NCBI RefSeq assembly: GCF_902506505.1
Contig: NZ_LR733406.1
Location: 2,070,117 to 2,134,116, forward strand
DNA from: Pseudomonas sp. 8AS
GTDB lineage: Bacteria; Pseudomonadota; Gammaproteobacteria; Pseudomonadales; Pseudomonadaceae
Length of the DNA stretch: 64,000 nt
Reading direction: 5' to 3'
Shown: in pieces, positions 11,784 to 21,016 of the stretch
How positions within the stretch are numbered: position 1 is the first letter of the stretch
Layout of the letters: the number at the start of each line of letters is the position of its first letter
Program-made: the position numbers and the translations under genes
Notes under the pieces: model-generated
What the model was told of the DNA's origin: nothing
The model's input: the letters and a program-made list of their open reading frames with translations, nothing else
Database searches by the model: none

Positions 11784-13156
11784 AACGGCGCAGCCTGGCA
11801 CTCGGGACTCTGGGCCTCGGCCTGCTGTCGGGCTGCATGAGCCTGCCCGACCTGCAGCTGGCCAAGCAGGCGAAAAACGCCGGCGATCTGGCGACCGCGC
11901 AGGCCAACTTCCAGGCGCTGGCGGCGCAGGGCTATGTCGACGCCGAAATCGGCCTGGCCGACATCCTCGTGCGCAGCGCCTCGGTGGCCCAGCAGGAGCA
12001 GGGCGTAGCGCTCTATCGCGGCGCTTTGGGGCGCTCGCCACTGGCGCCGGTGCGCCTCGGCAAGTGGCTGGCCAGCCAGCCGCAGTTGAGCGTGGAGCAA
12101 CGCCAGGAGGCCGAGCGCCTGCTGCGCCAGGGTCTGCAGGAGGGCGACCGCAGCGCACTGTTGCCGCTGGTGCAGGTGCAGCTGCGCGACCCGCAAAAGG
12201 TCGGCAGCGGCGAGATCGAGCGCGAACTGGCGCAGTGGCAGGCCCAGGGGCTGGCTGAGGCGCAGCTCGGCATGATTCAGCTGTACCGCGCCCGTGGCGA
12301 CTACGCCCAGCACCAGGTGCAGATCAGGCAGACCTGCGAGGCCTGGCTGTCCCAGGTCAGCGAGTGCTACGCCGAGCTGGCGGCGATCTACCAGCAGCAG
12401 GCCGATAGCGCGGCGCTGGAGGCCCTGCTGGTGCGCCTGCGCGAGGGTTATCAGGCCGGCGCGGTGCTGCCCGACCGTCTGCAGGCGGTGGCCAAGGTGC
12501 TCGCCGCCCCGGCCAACGGCGAGCCGGCTGCACAGACCGCCAGGGAGCTGTTCGAGCTGATCGCGCCCGTCCATGCCGACGCCTGGGTCAGCCTGGCGGA
12601 ACTGACGCAGAACTACCCGGAGCTGGGTGGCGCCGCGGAAATCCAGGCCTACCTGGAGCAGGGCGTGGCGGCGGGTTCCTCGCGCGCGGCCATGACCCTG
12701 GGCCAGCACTACATGAAAGGCCAGATCCTGCCGGGCGATCCCCAGGCCGCCGAGAAGTACCTGCTGCAGGCCTTGCCGCAGGAGCCCAAGGCGCATTTCT
12801 TCCTCGGCAAGATCTACAGCGAAGGGCAGCTGGGCGACATCGACCCGGACAAGGCCCTGGAGCACCTGCTGATCGCCGCTCGCGGCGGCAACCCCAGTGC
12901 CGATGTGGCCCTGGCCCAGCTGTTCGGCGCCGGCAAGGGCATCCGCATCAATGCGGTGTACGCCTACACCTTCGCCACCCTGGCCAAGCAGCAGGGCGCG
13001 CCCCAGGGCCAGGCGCTGCAGGAGCGCCTGGCGCCGCGCCTGCAAGCGCAGGACTACGCGCAGGTGGAGAGCCTGCTGGCCCGCGAGCTGCGTGCCCGTG
13101 GCGGCGAGCAGTTGAGCATCCGTAATTCGACCCATCCAATGCAGGGAATGCTATGA
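11780..13156 (+). CDS. algK: Alginate secretion TPR/Sel1 lipoprotein AlgK
   Basis: A 458-residue periplasmic scaffold, outer-membrane anchored through a lipobox (LLSGC), that helps place the AlgE porin and links it to the inner-membrane complex. The sequence is rich in alanine/leucine helical repeats of Sel1/TPR type, for example AEIGLADILVRSA and AEKYLLQALPQEPKAHFFLG. ATG at 11780 overlaps the alg44 stop. Its own stop overlaps the algE start in the same ATGA manner. Confidence 0.95.
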   Translation: MKRRSLALGTLGLGLLSGCMSLPDLQLAKQAKNAGDLATAQANFQALAAQGYVDAEIGLADILVRSASVAQQEQGVALYRGALGRSPLAPVRLGKWLASQPQLSVEQRQEAERLLRQGLQEGDRSALLPLVQVQLRDPQKVGSGEIERELAQWQAQGLAEAQLGMIQLYRARGDYAQHQVQIRQTCEAWLSQVSECYAELAAIYQQQADSAALEALLVRLREGYQAGAVLPDRLQAVAKVLAAPANGEPAAQTARELFELIAPVHADAWVSLAELTQNYPELGGAAEIQAYLEQGVAAGSSRAAMTLGQHYMKGQILPGDPQAAEKYLLQALPQEPKAHFFLGKIYSEGQLGDIDPDKALEHLLIAARGGNPSADVALAQLFGAGKGIRINAVYAYTFATLAKQQGAPQGQALQERLAPRLQAQDYAQVESLLARELRARGGEQLSIRNSTHPMQGML

Positions 13157-14586
13157 CTTCGACCAACCGTTGCGCCGCCGTTTTCGCGTGCACGGCCGGC
13201 CTGCTCGGCAGCCCGCTCCTGCTGGCGGCCGAGGCGCAGCCCGGGCTGTCCTACGGGGCCAACCTGAAGATCACCGCGCAGTCGCTCGACGACCGCGACC
13301 TGGGCACCCGCGATGGCGGCGACTTCAATGGCGTCGGCCTCAGCGTGCGGCCCTGGGTCTACGGCCTGCGTGGCGACTGGAGCGCCTACCTGATGGCCGA
13401 GGCGTTCGTCGCCAGCGATGTGATCGAGTCCGATACCAGCGAGTCCGACACCATCGACTCCACCGATGCCCGCGAGCGGGACGACAACTTCCTCGCCCTG
13501 CACGAGTTCTGGGTCGACTACGGCGGCCTGACCGCCTATCCCGGCGAGTCCCTGCGCCTGGGCCGGCAGAAGATCCGCAGCATCGACGGCCTCTGGTGGG
13601 ACAGCAATATCGAGGCGCTGCGCTGGAACTTCGATACCACGCTGCTCAACGCCCATGTCGGCATCGCCGAGCGCTTCAGCGACTACCGCACCGACCTCGA
13701 CGACCTGGCGCCGCAGGACGAGGATCGCCTGCACCTGCTTGGCGATCTCTCCACCCAGTGGCGGCCGGGGCACTGGGCCGGGCTCAAGTTCCACCACAGC
13801 GACGATAACGGCAGCCTGCCGAACCCGGGCGAAGCGGTGGACCAACTGAGCAAGACCTACAGCGGTCAGTTGACCTGGCTGGGCATCGAGGCCAATGGCG
13901 ACTTCTACAACTACCGCAGCAGCCTGCCGCTGAGCTACATGGCCAGCCTGACCTGGCTGACCGGCGACGCCGACGTGCTCAGCACGCGCAGCGTCGATGG
14001 CGTACGCCGGGCCGCCGGCGAGAGCAATCAGGACGTCGATGCCTGGGCCCTGGATCTCGGCCTGCGCTGGAACATCGATGACCACTGGCGGCTCGGCGCC
14101 ACCTATTCGCGCGCCAGTGGTGGCGGCGATGGCGACGATTCCGAGCAGTTCGTGCAGACCGATCTGCAGAGCAACCGCGCCAACTTCACAGGCACCAACT
14201 CCACCATCAACCGCTTCGGCGAGGCCTATCGCGGCGAGCTGAACAACCTGCAGGCGGCCAGCCTGTTCGGCGCCTGGCAGCTGAACAAGGACTACGACGC
14301 CAGCCTGGTCTATCACCGCTTCTGGCGGGTGGATGACCAGGCCGACAGCGCCAGCGGCCTGCAGGCGGCGCTGGAGCCGGGGGAGAAGGATCTGGGCCAG
14401 GAAGTCGACCTGGTACTGACCCGCTACTTCAACGAGGGGCAGATGCCCGCCGAGCTGGGATGGCTGGGCGCGAAATCGGCGCTGGTGCGTTTTCGCGGCG
14501 GTCTGTTCCTGCCGGGCGACGCCTTTTCCGGCGACAGCGATTCGAACATGCACCGCGCCGTTGTCGACGTGGTCTGGCGTTACTGA
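13153..14586 (+). CDS. algE: Outer-membrane alginate export porin AlgE
   Basis: A 477-residue outer-membrane beta-barrel through which alginate leaves the cell. A signal peptide (about residues 1-25, ending LLLAAEAQ) is followed by alternating amphipathic beta strands typical of the 18-strand barrel and a terminal aromatic residue pattern (VVDVVWRY), the usual outer-membrane insertion signature. Length is close to the P. aeruginosa protein (about 490). The start overlaps the algK stop. Confidence 0.95.
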   Translation: MTSTNRCAAVFACTAGLLGSPLLLAAEAQPGLSYGANLKITAQSLDDRDLGTRDGGDFNGVGLSVRPWVYGLRGDWSAYLMAEAFVASDVIESDTSESDTIDSTDARERDDNFLALHEFWVDYGGLTAYPGESLRLGRQKIRSIDGLWWDSNIEALRWNFDTTLLNAHVGIAERFSDYRTDLDDLAPQDEDRLHLLGDLSTQWRPGHWAGLKFHHSDDNGSLPNPGEAVDQLSKTYSGQLTWLGIEANGDFYNYRSSLPLSYMASLTWLTGDADVLSTRSVDGVRRAAGESNQDVDAWALDLGLRWNIDDHWRLGATYSRASGGGDGDDSEQFVQTDLQSNRANFTGTNSTINRFGEAYRGELNNLQAASLFGAWQLNKDYDASLVYHRFWRVDDQADSASGLQAALEPGEKDLGQEVDLVLTRYFNEGQMPAELGWLGAKSALVRFRGGLFLPGDAFSGDSDSNMHRAVVDVVWRY

Positions 14587-14618
14587 GGCGGCCTGAAGTG
14601 AACATGGAGACTGGCAAG

Positions 14619-16166
14619 ATGGATTCACCTAGAGCATTCAGGCAACTGCTGCGCCATGGCCTGCTGCTGGCGGGCGGGCTGGCGTTGGCCGTGGCCGCCG
14701 AGGCCGCCGAGGTCAAGCACCCGGCCTATCGGGTGTCGAGCATCCCGGTCGAGTCGCTGCAGCGCGAGGCGCCCCAGCTGCCCGACCTGAGCGGCTACAC
14801 CGCCGAGGCGGTCTACGCCAAGGTCCAGGCCAAGCCGGCCGGGCGCGTGGTGGTGCGCGGCATGATCGAGCAGAACCCGCTGGTGGAGTTCACCGGTGGC
14901 GACGAGCGCCTGCGCGAGTGGGTCAAGCGCCAGGGCGAGATGCCCCAGGTGGTGTTCATCGAGGGCGGCTACGTGACCCCGGTGGATCTGGCGCGCAGCC
15001 TGCCGCAGAAGTACTTCCGCGAGACCGAGCCGGGCGTGTACCTGGCCCGTCTGCCGATCGTGGTCAGCCAGGGCGCGACCCTGCACATTGGCAAGGAGAC
15101 CAAGGATTTCCGTCTGTCCAGCGAGCGCGGCGCGTTCCTGATCAACGACGGCAAGCTGTTCATCACCGACAGCCGCCTGACCGCCTGGCGCGAAGCCGAG
15201 AACCAGCAGGACTGGTTCCGCAAGAAGGGCAAGTTCCGTCCGTTCCTCAACTCCTGGGGCGGCACCGAGACCTACATAGTCAACAGCGTGGTATCCAGCC
15301 TCGGCTACACCGCGAGCAAGTCCTATGGCGTGTCGATCTCGCAGTACAGCCCGGCGATGCATCCGATCATGCAGCGCGGTCATCCCACCGGCTGGCTGCT
15401 CAACTCGATGTTCGACGACATGTGGTACGGCTTCTACTGCTACGAGGCCTTCGACGTGGTGCTGCGCGGCAATACCTACCGCAACAACCTGGTCTACGGC
15501 ATCGATCCCCACGACCGCTCGCGGCGCCTGATCATTGCCGAGAACACCGCCTACGGCACGGTGCAGAAGCACGGCATCATCATTTCGCGCGAGGTCAACG
15601 ACAGCTGGATCTTCAACAACCGTTCCTACGAGAACCACCTGTCCGGCATCGTCATCGACCGCACCAGCATCAACAACGTGATCGCCTACAACGAGATTTA
15701 CCGCAACAAGTCCGACGGCATCACCATCTACGAGAGCGGCAAGAACCTGTTGTGGGGCAACAAGGCCTTCAACAACGAGCGGCACGGCATCCGCGTGCGC
15801 AACAGCGCCGAGGTCGGCCTGTACGAGAACCTGGCGGTGGCCAACGGCCTGCTCGGCATCTATGGCCACGTCAAGGATCTCAACGGCACCGACCGCGACC
15901 TGGCGCTGGACCCTTTCGACATGAACCTGTCGCTGACCGTGGTCGGCGGGCGCCTGGTGGGCAACCAGACGGGCGCCATCTCGGTGGTGGCGCCGCAGAG
16001 CGTGAAGCTCTACCAGCTGGACATGCTGATGCCGACCAAACCCACGGGTATCGGCATGTTCGGCGCGCTGGCCGACGACAAGAACCAGATTCTCGACCTG
16101 CTCGTGCGGCAGAAGAAAGCCGTGCTGGTCCTGCCGCTGGACCAGCTGGCGCAATTGCAGAAGTGA
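14619..16166 (+). CDS. algG: Mannuronan C5-epimerase AlgG
   Basis: A 515-residue periplasmic enzyme converting D-mannuronate to L-guluronate in the nascent polymer. After a signal peptide it forms a right-handed beta-helix (repeats such as NNVIAYNEIYRNKSDGITIYES) with the catalytic DPHDRS motif; H298 is the proposed active-site histidine by family comparison. ATG at 14619 was chosen because GGAGA lies 8 bp upstream. ATG at 14604 or GTG at 14598 would add 5 or 7 residues. It sits 32 bp after algE. Confidence 0.94.
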   Translation: MDSPRAFRQLLRHGLLLAGGLALAVAAEAAEVKHPAYRVSSIPVESLQREAPQLPDLSGYTAEAVYAKVQAKPAGRVVVRGMIEQNPLVEFTGGDERLREWVKRQGEMPQVVFIEGGYVTPVDLARSLPQKYFRETEPGVYLARLPIVVSQGATLHIGKETKDFRLSSERGAFLINDGKLFITDSRLTAWREAENQQDWFRKKGKFRPFLNSWGGTETYIVNSVVSSLGYTASKSYGVSISQYSPAMHPIMQRGHPTGWLLNSMFDDMWYGFYCYEAFDVVLRGNTYRNNLVYGIDPHDRSRRLIIAENTAYGTVQKHGIIISREVNDSWIFNNRSYENHLSGIVIDRTSINNVIAYNEIYRNKSDGITIYESGKNLLWGNKAFNNERHGIRVRNSAEVGLYENLAVANGLLGIYGHVKDLNGTDRDLALDPFDMNLSLTVVGGRLVGNQTGAISVVAPQSVKLYQLDMLMPTKPTGIGMFGALADDKNQILDLLVRQKKAVLVLPLDQLAQLQK

Positions 16167-16176
16167 GGAACGAGCG

Positions 16177-17598
16177 ATGACACGCAATTCAAGCGCGAAA
16201 GCGGCCGGCCTGCTGGCCTCGCTGGGGCTGTTCAGCCTGCTGGCCGGCACCGCCCGTGCCGAAGAGGCGCCGCAGTACAAGATCGAGCGTTGCTGCGAAA
16301 TCTGCCCGCAAGCACTGCAGGACAGCACCTATACCGGCGACATGGGTGAGTTCACCAAGCTGGTGCAGGGCCGCGATGACTGGCTGTTCCGCAGCAAGAT
16401 CGATCTGATGACCGATATCGGCACCACGGCCGAGGGTTATCAGCACCTGCAGCGCCTGCGCGATGCCCTCAAGGAACGGGGCGTGGAGCTGGTCATGGTC
16501 TACCTGCCGCCGCGCGGCCTGGTCAGCCCGGAGATGCTCAGCGCGCAGAGTCGCAGCGGCTACGATGCCGAGCTGTCACGCAAGAACTACCTGGCGACCA
16601 TCGAGCGCTTGCGCAGTCTGGGCATTCGCGTGCCAGACCTGTCGGCGCTGCTGGAACAGCCGGCGGCGGTACGCGAGACGCTGTTCTTCAAGCGCGACAA
16701 CCACTGGACGCCCCGTGGAGCCGAACTGACGGCGCAGCTGCTGGCCGCCGAGCTGGGCAAGTCGGAGGTGTTCAAGAGCATTGCCCGCAAGGAGTTCGTC
16801 ACGCGCACGGAGGGCGTACGGCACAAGATCGGCTCGCTCAACCAGGCCTTCGGCAAGATCTGCGGCAACGGTTACGCCAACGAATACTTCACCCGCGTGG
16901 CCACCGAGCCCAAGGATGAAAGCTCCGAGCTGTTCGGCGAAACCGCGGCGCCCGATGTGGTGCTGGTGGGCACCAGCTTCAGCTCCGCGCAGTACAACTT
17001 CGATGGTTTCCTCAAGCAGTACGCCAGCGTCGATGTGGACAACCGCTCGGTAACCGGCGGCGGCTTCCACAGCGCCATGCTGCAGTACCTGGGCAGCCAG
17101 GACTTCCAGAACGACCCGCCGAAGATCCTGGTCTGGGAGATCAACAGCTACTACGACCTGGCCATGTCGATCTTCTACCGGCAGATCATGCCGATGCTCG
17201 CCAACGGTTGCCAGGCCTCTCCGGCGGCGCTGAGGCAGAAGGTGGCCCTGCACCCGGGGGTCAACCAGATCCTGGTGAACACCGCGGTCAAGCCGATCCG
17301 CAGCGAGGACTATGTCGCCGATATCCAGTTCAGCGGCGGCAATGTGCGCGACCTGCGCAGCTCGTTTCTGTACATGAGTGGCTCGCGCGACAACCTGAAC
17401 ATCTCCCGCGCCCCGGAAGTGGAGCCCGACGGCCGCTTCGTCTTCGGCCTGCGCGATGGCCCGGAGTGGTCGGGGCAGACCCTGCTGTCCCTGGAGATCG
17501 AGATGCCGGCGGACATCCCCACCGGCATGCAGGTCGAGGCCAGCATCTGCCCGCGTCGCGACGACGCCGGGGCGGCCTTGCAGGCCCGCGCGGACTAA
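16177..17598 (+). CDS. algX: Alginate O-acetyltransferase AlgX
   Basis: A 473-residue periplasmic SGNH-type acetyltransferase with a C-terminal carbohydrate-binding module that transfers acetyl groups onto mannuronate. A signal peptide ends near ARAEE. The catalytic residues align exactly with those published for P. aeruginosa AlgX: D174 and H176 in KRDNHWTP, and the nucleophile serine (S267) in VGTSFS. A CCEIC cysteine cluster occurs near the N-terminus. Separated from algG by 10 bp and from algI by 88 bp containing a 10-bp stem hairpin. Confidence 0.95.
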   Translation: MTRNSSAKAAGLLASLGLFSLLAGTARAEEAPQYKIERCCEICPQALQDSTYTGDMGEFTKLVQGRDDWLFRSKIDLMTDIGTTAEGYQHLQRLRDALKERGVELVMVYLPPRGLVSPEMLSAQSRSGYDAELSRKNYLATIERLRSLGIRVPDLSALLEQPAAVRETLFFKRDNHWTPRGAELTAQLLAAELGKSEVFKSIARKEFVTRTEGVRHKIGSLNQAFGKICGNGYANEYFTRVATEPKDESSELFGETAAPDVVLVGTSFSSAQYNFDGFLKQYASVDVDNRSVTGGGFHSAMLQYLGSQDFQNDPPKILVWEINSYYDLAMSIFYRQIMPMLANGCQASPAALRQKVALHPGVNQILVNTAVKPIRSEDYVADIQFSGGNVRDLRSSFLYMSGSRDNLNISRAPEVEPDGRFVFGLRDGPEWSGQTLLSLEIEMPADIPTGMQVEASICPRRDDAGAALQARAD

Positions 17599-17612
17599 CC
17601 AAAGCGGGACGC

Positions 17613-17635
17613 GCCGGTGCCCAGCGGGCACCGGC
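17613..17635 (+). other. Intra-operon hairpin between algX and algI
   Basis: Perfect 10-bp stem GCCGGTGCCC/GGGCACCGGC with loop AGC and no T-tract, in the 88-bp gap. It is more likely an mRNA-stability or processing element than a terminator, since downstream genes belong to the same pathway. Confidence 0.5.
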
Positions 17636-17686
17636 TTACCCCCGAGGGATCGGGGGGAGGGCGCGGCTTAATCGGAGAGTGAAGGC

Positions 17687-19159
17687 ATGGTTTTTTCATC
17701 CAACGTATTTCTGTTTTTGTTCCTGCCGATATTTCTCGGCCTGTACTACCTGAGCGGCAATCGCTACCGCAACTTGCTGCTGCTGGTGGCCAGCTACATC
17801 TTCTATGCCTGGTGGCGCATCGACTTCCTCGCGCTGTTCGCCGCGGTCACCCTGTTCAACTACTGGATCGGCCTGCGGGTCGGCGCGGCCGGGGTGCGCA
17901 CCAGGGCTGCGCAGAAATGGCTGATCCTCGGCGTGGTGGTCGACCTGGGTGTGCTGGGCTATTTCAAGTATGCCAACTTCGGCGTGGACAGCCTCAATGC
18001 CATCATCGCCTCGTTCGGCATCGAGCCGTTCGTGCTCACCCACATCCTGCTGCCGATCGGCATCTCGTTCTACGTGTTCGAGTCGATCAGCTACATCATC
18101 GACGTGTACCGCGGCGATACCCCGGCCACCCACAACCTGATCGACTTCGCCGCCTTCGTGGCGATCTTCCCGCACCTGATCGCCGGCCCGGTGCTGCGCT
18201 TTCGCGACCTGGTCGACCAGTTCAACCACCGTACCCACACGGTGGACAAGTTCGCCGAAGGCTGCACGCGCTTCATGCAGGGCTTCATCATGAAGGTGTT
18301 CATCGCCGACAGCATCGCGCCGATCGCCGACCACTGCTTCGCCCTGGCCAACCCCAGTACCGGCGATGCCTGGCTGGGGGCCCTGGCCTATACCGCGCAG
18401 CTGTATTTCGACTTCGCCGGCTACAGCAGCATGGCCATCGGCCTGGGCCTGATGATGGGGTTCCGCTTCATGGAGAACTTCAACCAGCCCTATATCAGCC
18501 AGTCGATCACCGAGTTCTGGCGGCGCTGGCACATCAGCCTGTCCACCTGGCTGCGCGACTACCTGTACATCAGCCTGGGCGGCAACCGCGGCACCACCTT
18601 CGCCACCTACCGCAACCTGTTCCTGACCATGCTGCTGGGCGGCCTGTGGCATGGCGCCAACTTCACCTATGTGATCTGGGGCGCCTGGCATGGCATGTGG
18701 CTGGCCATCGAGCGCGCCCTGGGCGTCGATGCCGCACCGCAGCGCATCCGCCCGCTGAAGTGGGCCTTCACCTTCGCCCTGGTGGTGATCGGCTGGGTGA
18801 TCTTCCGCGCCGAGAACCTCGACGTGGCCTGGCGCATGTATGCGGCCATGTTCAGCTTCGGCGACTGGCGTCTCTCCGAGCTGACCCGCGCGCAGCTGAC
18901 CAGCCTGCAGGTCGCCACCCTGCTGCTGGCCTATGCGGTGATGGCCTGGTGCGGCATTCGCCAGTTCTATGCCCAGCCGCTGGCCGGTGCGCCCAAGGCG
19001 CGGGCCGCGGATGCCATCCCGGCCGGGGGCACCGCCGTGGGCGTGGCGCTGAGCTACCGCGCGCTGCTGTTCCATGCTGCGGTCCTGCTGCTGTTCGCCG
19101 CCGCGGTGCTGAAGCTGTCGGCACAGAGCTTCTCTCCCTTCCTGTATTTCCAGTTCTGA
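17687..19159 (+). CDS. algI: Membrane-bound O-acyltransferase AlgI
   Basis: A 490-residue polytopic MBOAT-family protein thought to move acetyl groups across the inner membrane for AlgJ/AlgX. About ten hydrophobic segments are visible, with the MBOAT region FWRRWHISLSTWLRDY and LGGLWHGANFTY. The conserved histidine in LWHG is H322, the same number reported essential in P. aeruginosa AlgI. Good RBS (GGAGAG) upstream; algJ follows after 12 bp. Confidence 0.96.
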   Translation: MVFSSNVFLFLFLPIFLGLYYLSGNRYRNLLLLVASYIFYAWWRIDFLALFAAVTLFNYWIGLRVGAAGVRTRAAQKWLILGVVVDLGVLGYFKYANFGVDSLNAIIASFGIEPFVLTHILLPIGISFYVFESISYIIDVYRGDTPATHNLIDFAAFVAIFPHLIAGPVLRFRDLVDQFNHRTHTVDKFAEGCTRFMQGFIMKVFIADSIAPIADHCFALANPSTGDAWLGALAYTAQLYFDFAGYSSMAIGLGLMMGFRFMENFNQPYISQSITEFWRRWHISLSTWLRDYLYISLGGNRGTTFATYRNLFLTMLLGGLWHGANFTYVIWGAWHGMWLAIERALGVDAAPQRIRPLKWAFTFALVVIGWVIFRAENLDVAWRMYAAMFSFGDWRLSELTRAQLTSLQVATLLLAYAVMAWCGIRQFYAQPLAGAPKARAADAIPAGGTAVGVALSYRALLFHAAVLLLFAAAVLKLSAQSFSPFLYFQF

Positions 19160-19171
19160 GGAGGCGCCGTC

Positions 19172-20332
19172 ATGTCGCGTACCGCCAATATGCTGTACAG
19201 CCTGCTGTTTCTCGGCTTGCTGCTGGCCCTGTCGCTGGCCTCGCTGCCGGCGTTGCTGAGCTTCTCCGCGGCCAGCGAAACCCCGCTGCTGAACGGCAAG
19301 CTGGCGCATGCCATCGAGAAGCACTACGACAAGCAGTTTCCGCTCAAGGAGTTCGGCACCAACGCCTGGGCTGCCCTGGAGTTCACCCTGTTCGGCGAAG
19401 GCCGCCCGGGCGTGGTGGTGGGGCGCGAGGACTGGCTGTTCACCGACGAGGAATTCAAGCCGGCCAGCAACCCGCAGCAGCTGCAGGACAACTGGCGGAT
19501 GATCGCGGCCGTGCAGGAGGAGTTCAAGCGCCGCGACATCGACCTGGTGCTGGCCCTGCTGCCGGCCAAGGCGCGCCTGTACCCGGAGCAGCTGGCCGCG
19601 GCCAAGCCGGTCGCCACCCAGCAGGCACTGTATGCCCAGGCCCATGCGCTGATGCAGACACAGCAGCTGCCGGGCCCGGATCTGCTGCCGGCGTTGCAGC
19701 AGGCCAAGAGCGCTGCGGCGGTGTTCCTGCGTACCGACACTCACTGGACGCCCCATGGCGCCGAGGCCACCGCCAAGGCGCTGGCCGAGTACCTGGCCGC
19801 TCGGGGGGACTGGTCGCGTGGCGAGCAGCGCTTCGTCACCCGTACCAGCGATAGCCAGCCACACAAGGGCGACCTGCTCAGCTTCCTGCCCATGGCACCC
19901 TATTTCGCCGCCCTGCAACCGCAGGCGGAGAGCCTGCAGCCGCGGCATACCGAGGCCGCTGAGGCCGCCGAGGCGGGCGCGGAGACGGCCGCCGACTTGT
20001 TCGGCGACGCCCAGCCGCAGGTGGCGCTGGTCGGTACCAGCTACAGCGCCAACCCGAAATGGAACTTCGCCGGCGCGCTCAAGCAGGCGCTGGGCAGCGA
20101 CCTGCTCAACTACGCCGAGGACGGCCATGGCCCGCTGGTGCCGATGCTGCGCCTGCTGCAGCGCGAACGGGCGGAAACCGCCGACCTGCGCCTGGTGATC
20201 TGGGAGTTCCCGGAGCGCTACCTGATGCTGCCGAGCGACCTGTCCGGTTTCGACAGCGCCTGGCTCGAGCGCCTGCGCGGCAATGAGCAGCTGGCGCTGC
20301 GCGACCCCGTTAAATCCGCGACGGCTCCCTGA
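19172..20332 (+). CDS. algJ: Alginate O-acetyltransferase AlgJ
   Basis: A 386-residue inner-membrane-tethered periplasmic SGNH-like protein that shares fold and motifs with AlgX. The DTHWTP motif supplies D189 and H191, and the GTSYS motif carries the nucleophile S290. An uncleaved N-terminal hydrophobic segment spans about residues 6-30. It lies between algI and algF as in other pseudomonads, with GAGGAGG upstream of the start. Confidence 0.95.
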   Translation: MSRTANMLYSLLFLGLLLALSLASLPALLSFSAASETPLLNGKLAHAIEKHYDKQFPLKEFGTNAWAALEFTLFGEGRPGVVVGREDWLFTDEEFKPASNPQQLQDNWRMIAAVQEEFKRRDIDLVLALLPAKARLYPEQLAAAKPVATQQALYAQAHALMQTQQLPGPDLLPALQQAKSAAAVFLRTDTHWTPHGAEATAKALAEYLAARGDWSRGEQRFVTRTSDSQPHKGDLLSFLPMAPYFAALQPQAESLQPRHTEAAEAAEAGAETAADLFGDAQPQVALVGTSYSANPKWNFAGALKQALGSDLLNYAEDGHGPLVPMLRLLQRERAETADLRLVIWEFPERYLMLPSDLSGFDSAWLERLRGNEQLALRDPVKSATAP

Positions 20333-20359
20333 GTCGTCCTGTCTGCCGAGGAAACACCC

Positions 20360-21007
20360 ATGTCGATGATTCGCACCCTCAACCGTTCCGGCCGTGTGGG
20401 CAGCCTGCTGCTCAGTCTGTGCGCGCCGCTGGCCATGGCCGACGAAGCCACCCTGTACGGCCCGGTCGCCCCGGACGGTTCGGCCTTCGTGCGCAGCTAC
20501 AACGCCACCAATGAAACCCTGGATGCCAACCTGGGCAACCTGAACTTCAGCGATATCGCGCCGAAGGCCAGCAGTGACTACGAGTTCCTGCCTGCCGGTA
20601 GCTACAGCGCCAAGGCGGGCGGCAAGAGCCTGGCCGTCAGCCTGGCCGAAAACACCTACTACACCCTGGTGCGCCTGCCGGGCGGTGAGCTGAGCCTGAT
20701 CGAGGAGCCGCTGTTCAAGAACCGGCAGAAGTCGCTGCTGCGCCTGCAGAACCTGTCCGACAGCGCGCTGACCCTGAAGACCGCCGACGGCAAGACCGAG
20801 GTGATCAAGGCGGTAGCCGGCCAGGCCCGTGGTGAGCGTGAGATCAACCCGGTCAAGGTGCGCCTGGCGCTGTTCGCCGGCGAGCGCAAGGTCAGCGAGC
20901 TCAGCCCCCTGGTGATCGAGCGGGGCGAGGTGGTCAGCCTGTATGTCACCGGCAGCGCCGACAAGCTGTCGCCGGTGTGGGTCAAGCGTCCGGTCACCAG
21001 CGACTGA
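20360..21007 (+). CDS. algF: Alginate acetylation accessory protein AlgF
   Basis: A 215-residue periplasmic protein required for alginate O-acetylation, with no known catalytic residues. A signal peptide ends around LAMADEA, followed by two beta-sandwich-like halves. Length equals the usual family length of about 215. ATG at 20360 follows CGAGGAAA; a second ATG at 20366 is possible. Its stop is followed directly by the algL ribosome-binding site. Confidence 0.95.
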   Translation: MSMIRTLNRSGRVGSLLLSLCAPLAMADEATLYGPVAPDGSAFVRSYNATNETLDANLGNLNFSDIAPKASSDYEFLPAGSYSAKAGGKSLAVSLAENTYYTLVRLPGGELSLIEEPLFKNRQKSLLRLQNLSDSALTLKTADGKTEVIKAVAGQARGEREINPVKVRLALFAGERKVSELSPLVIERGEVVSLYVTGSADKLSPVWVKRPVTSD

Positions 21008-21016
21008 GGAATGACC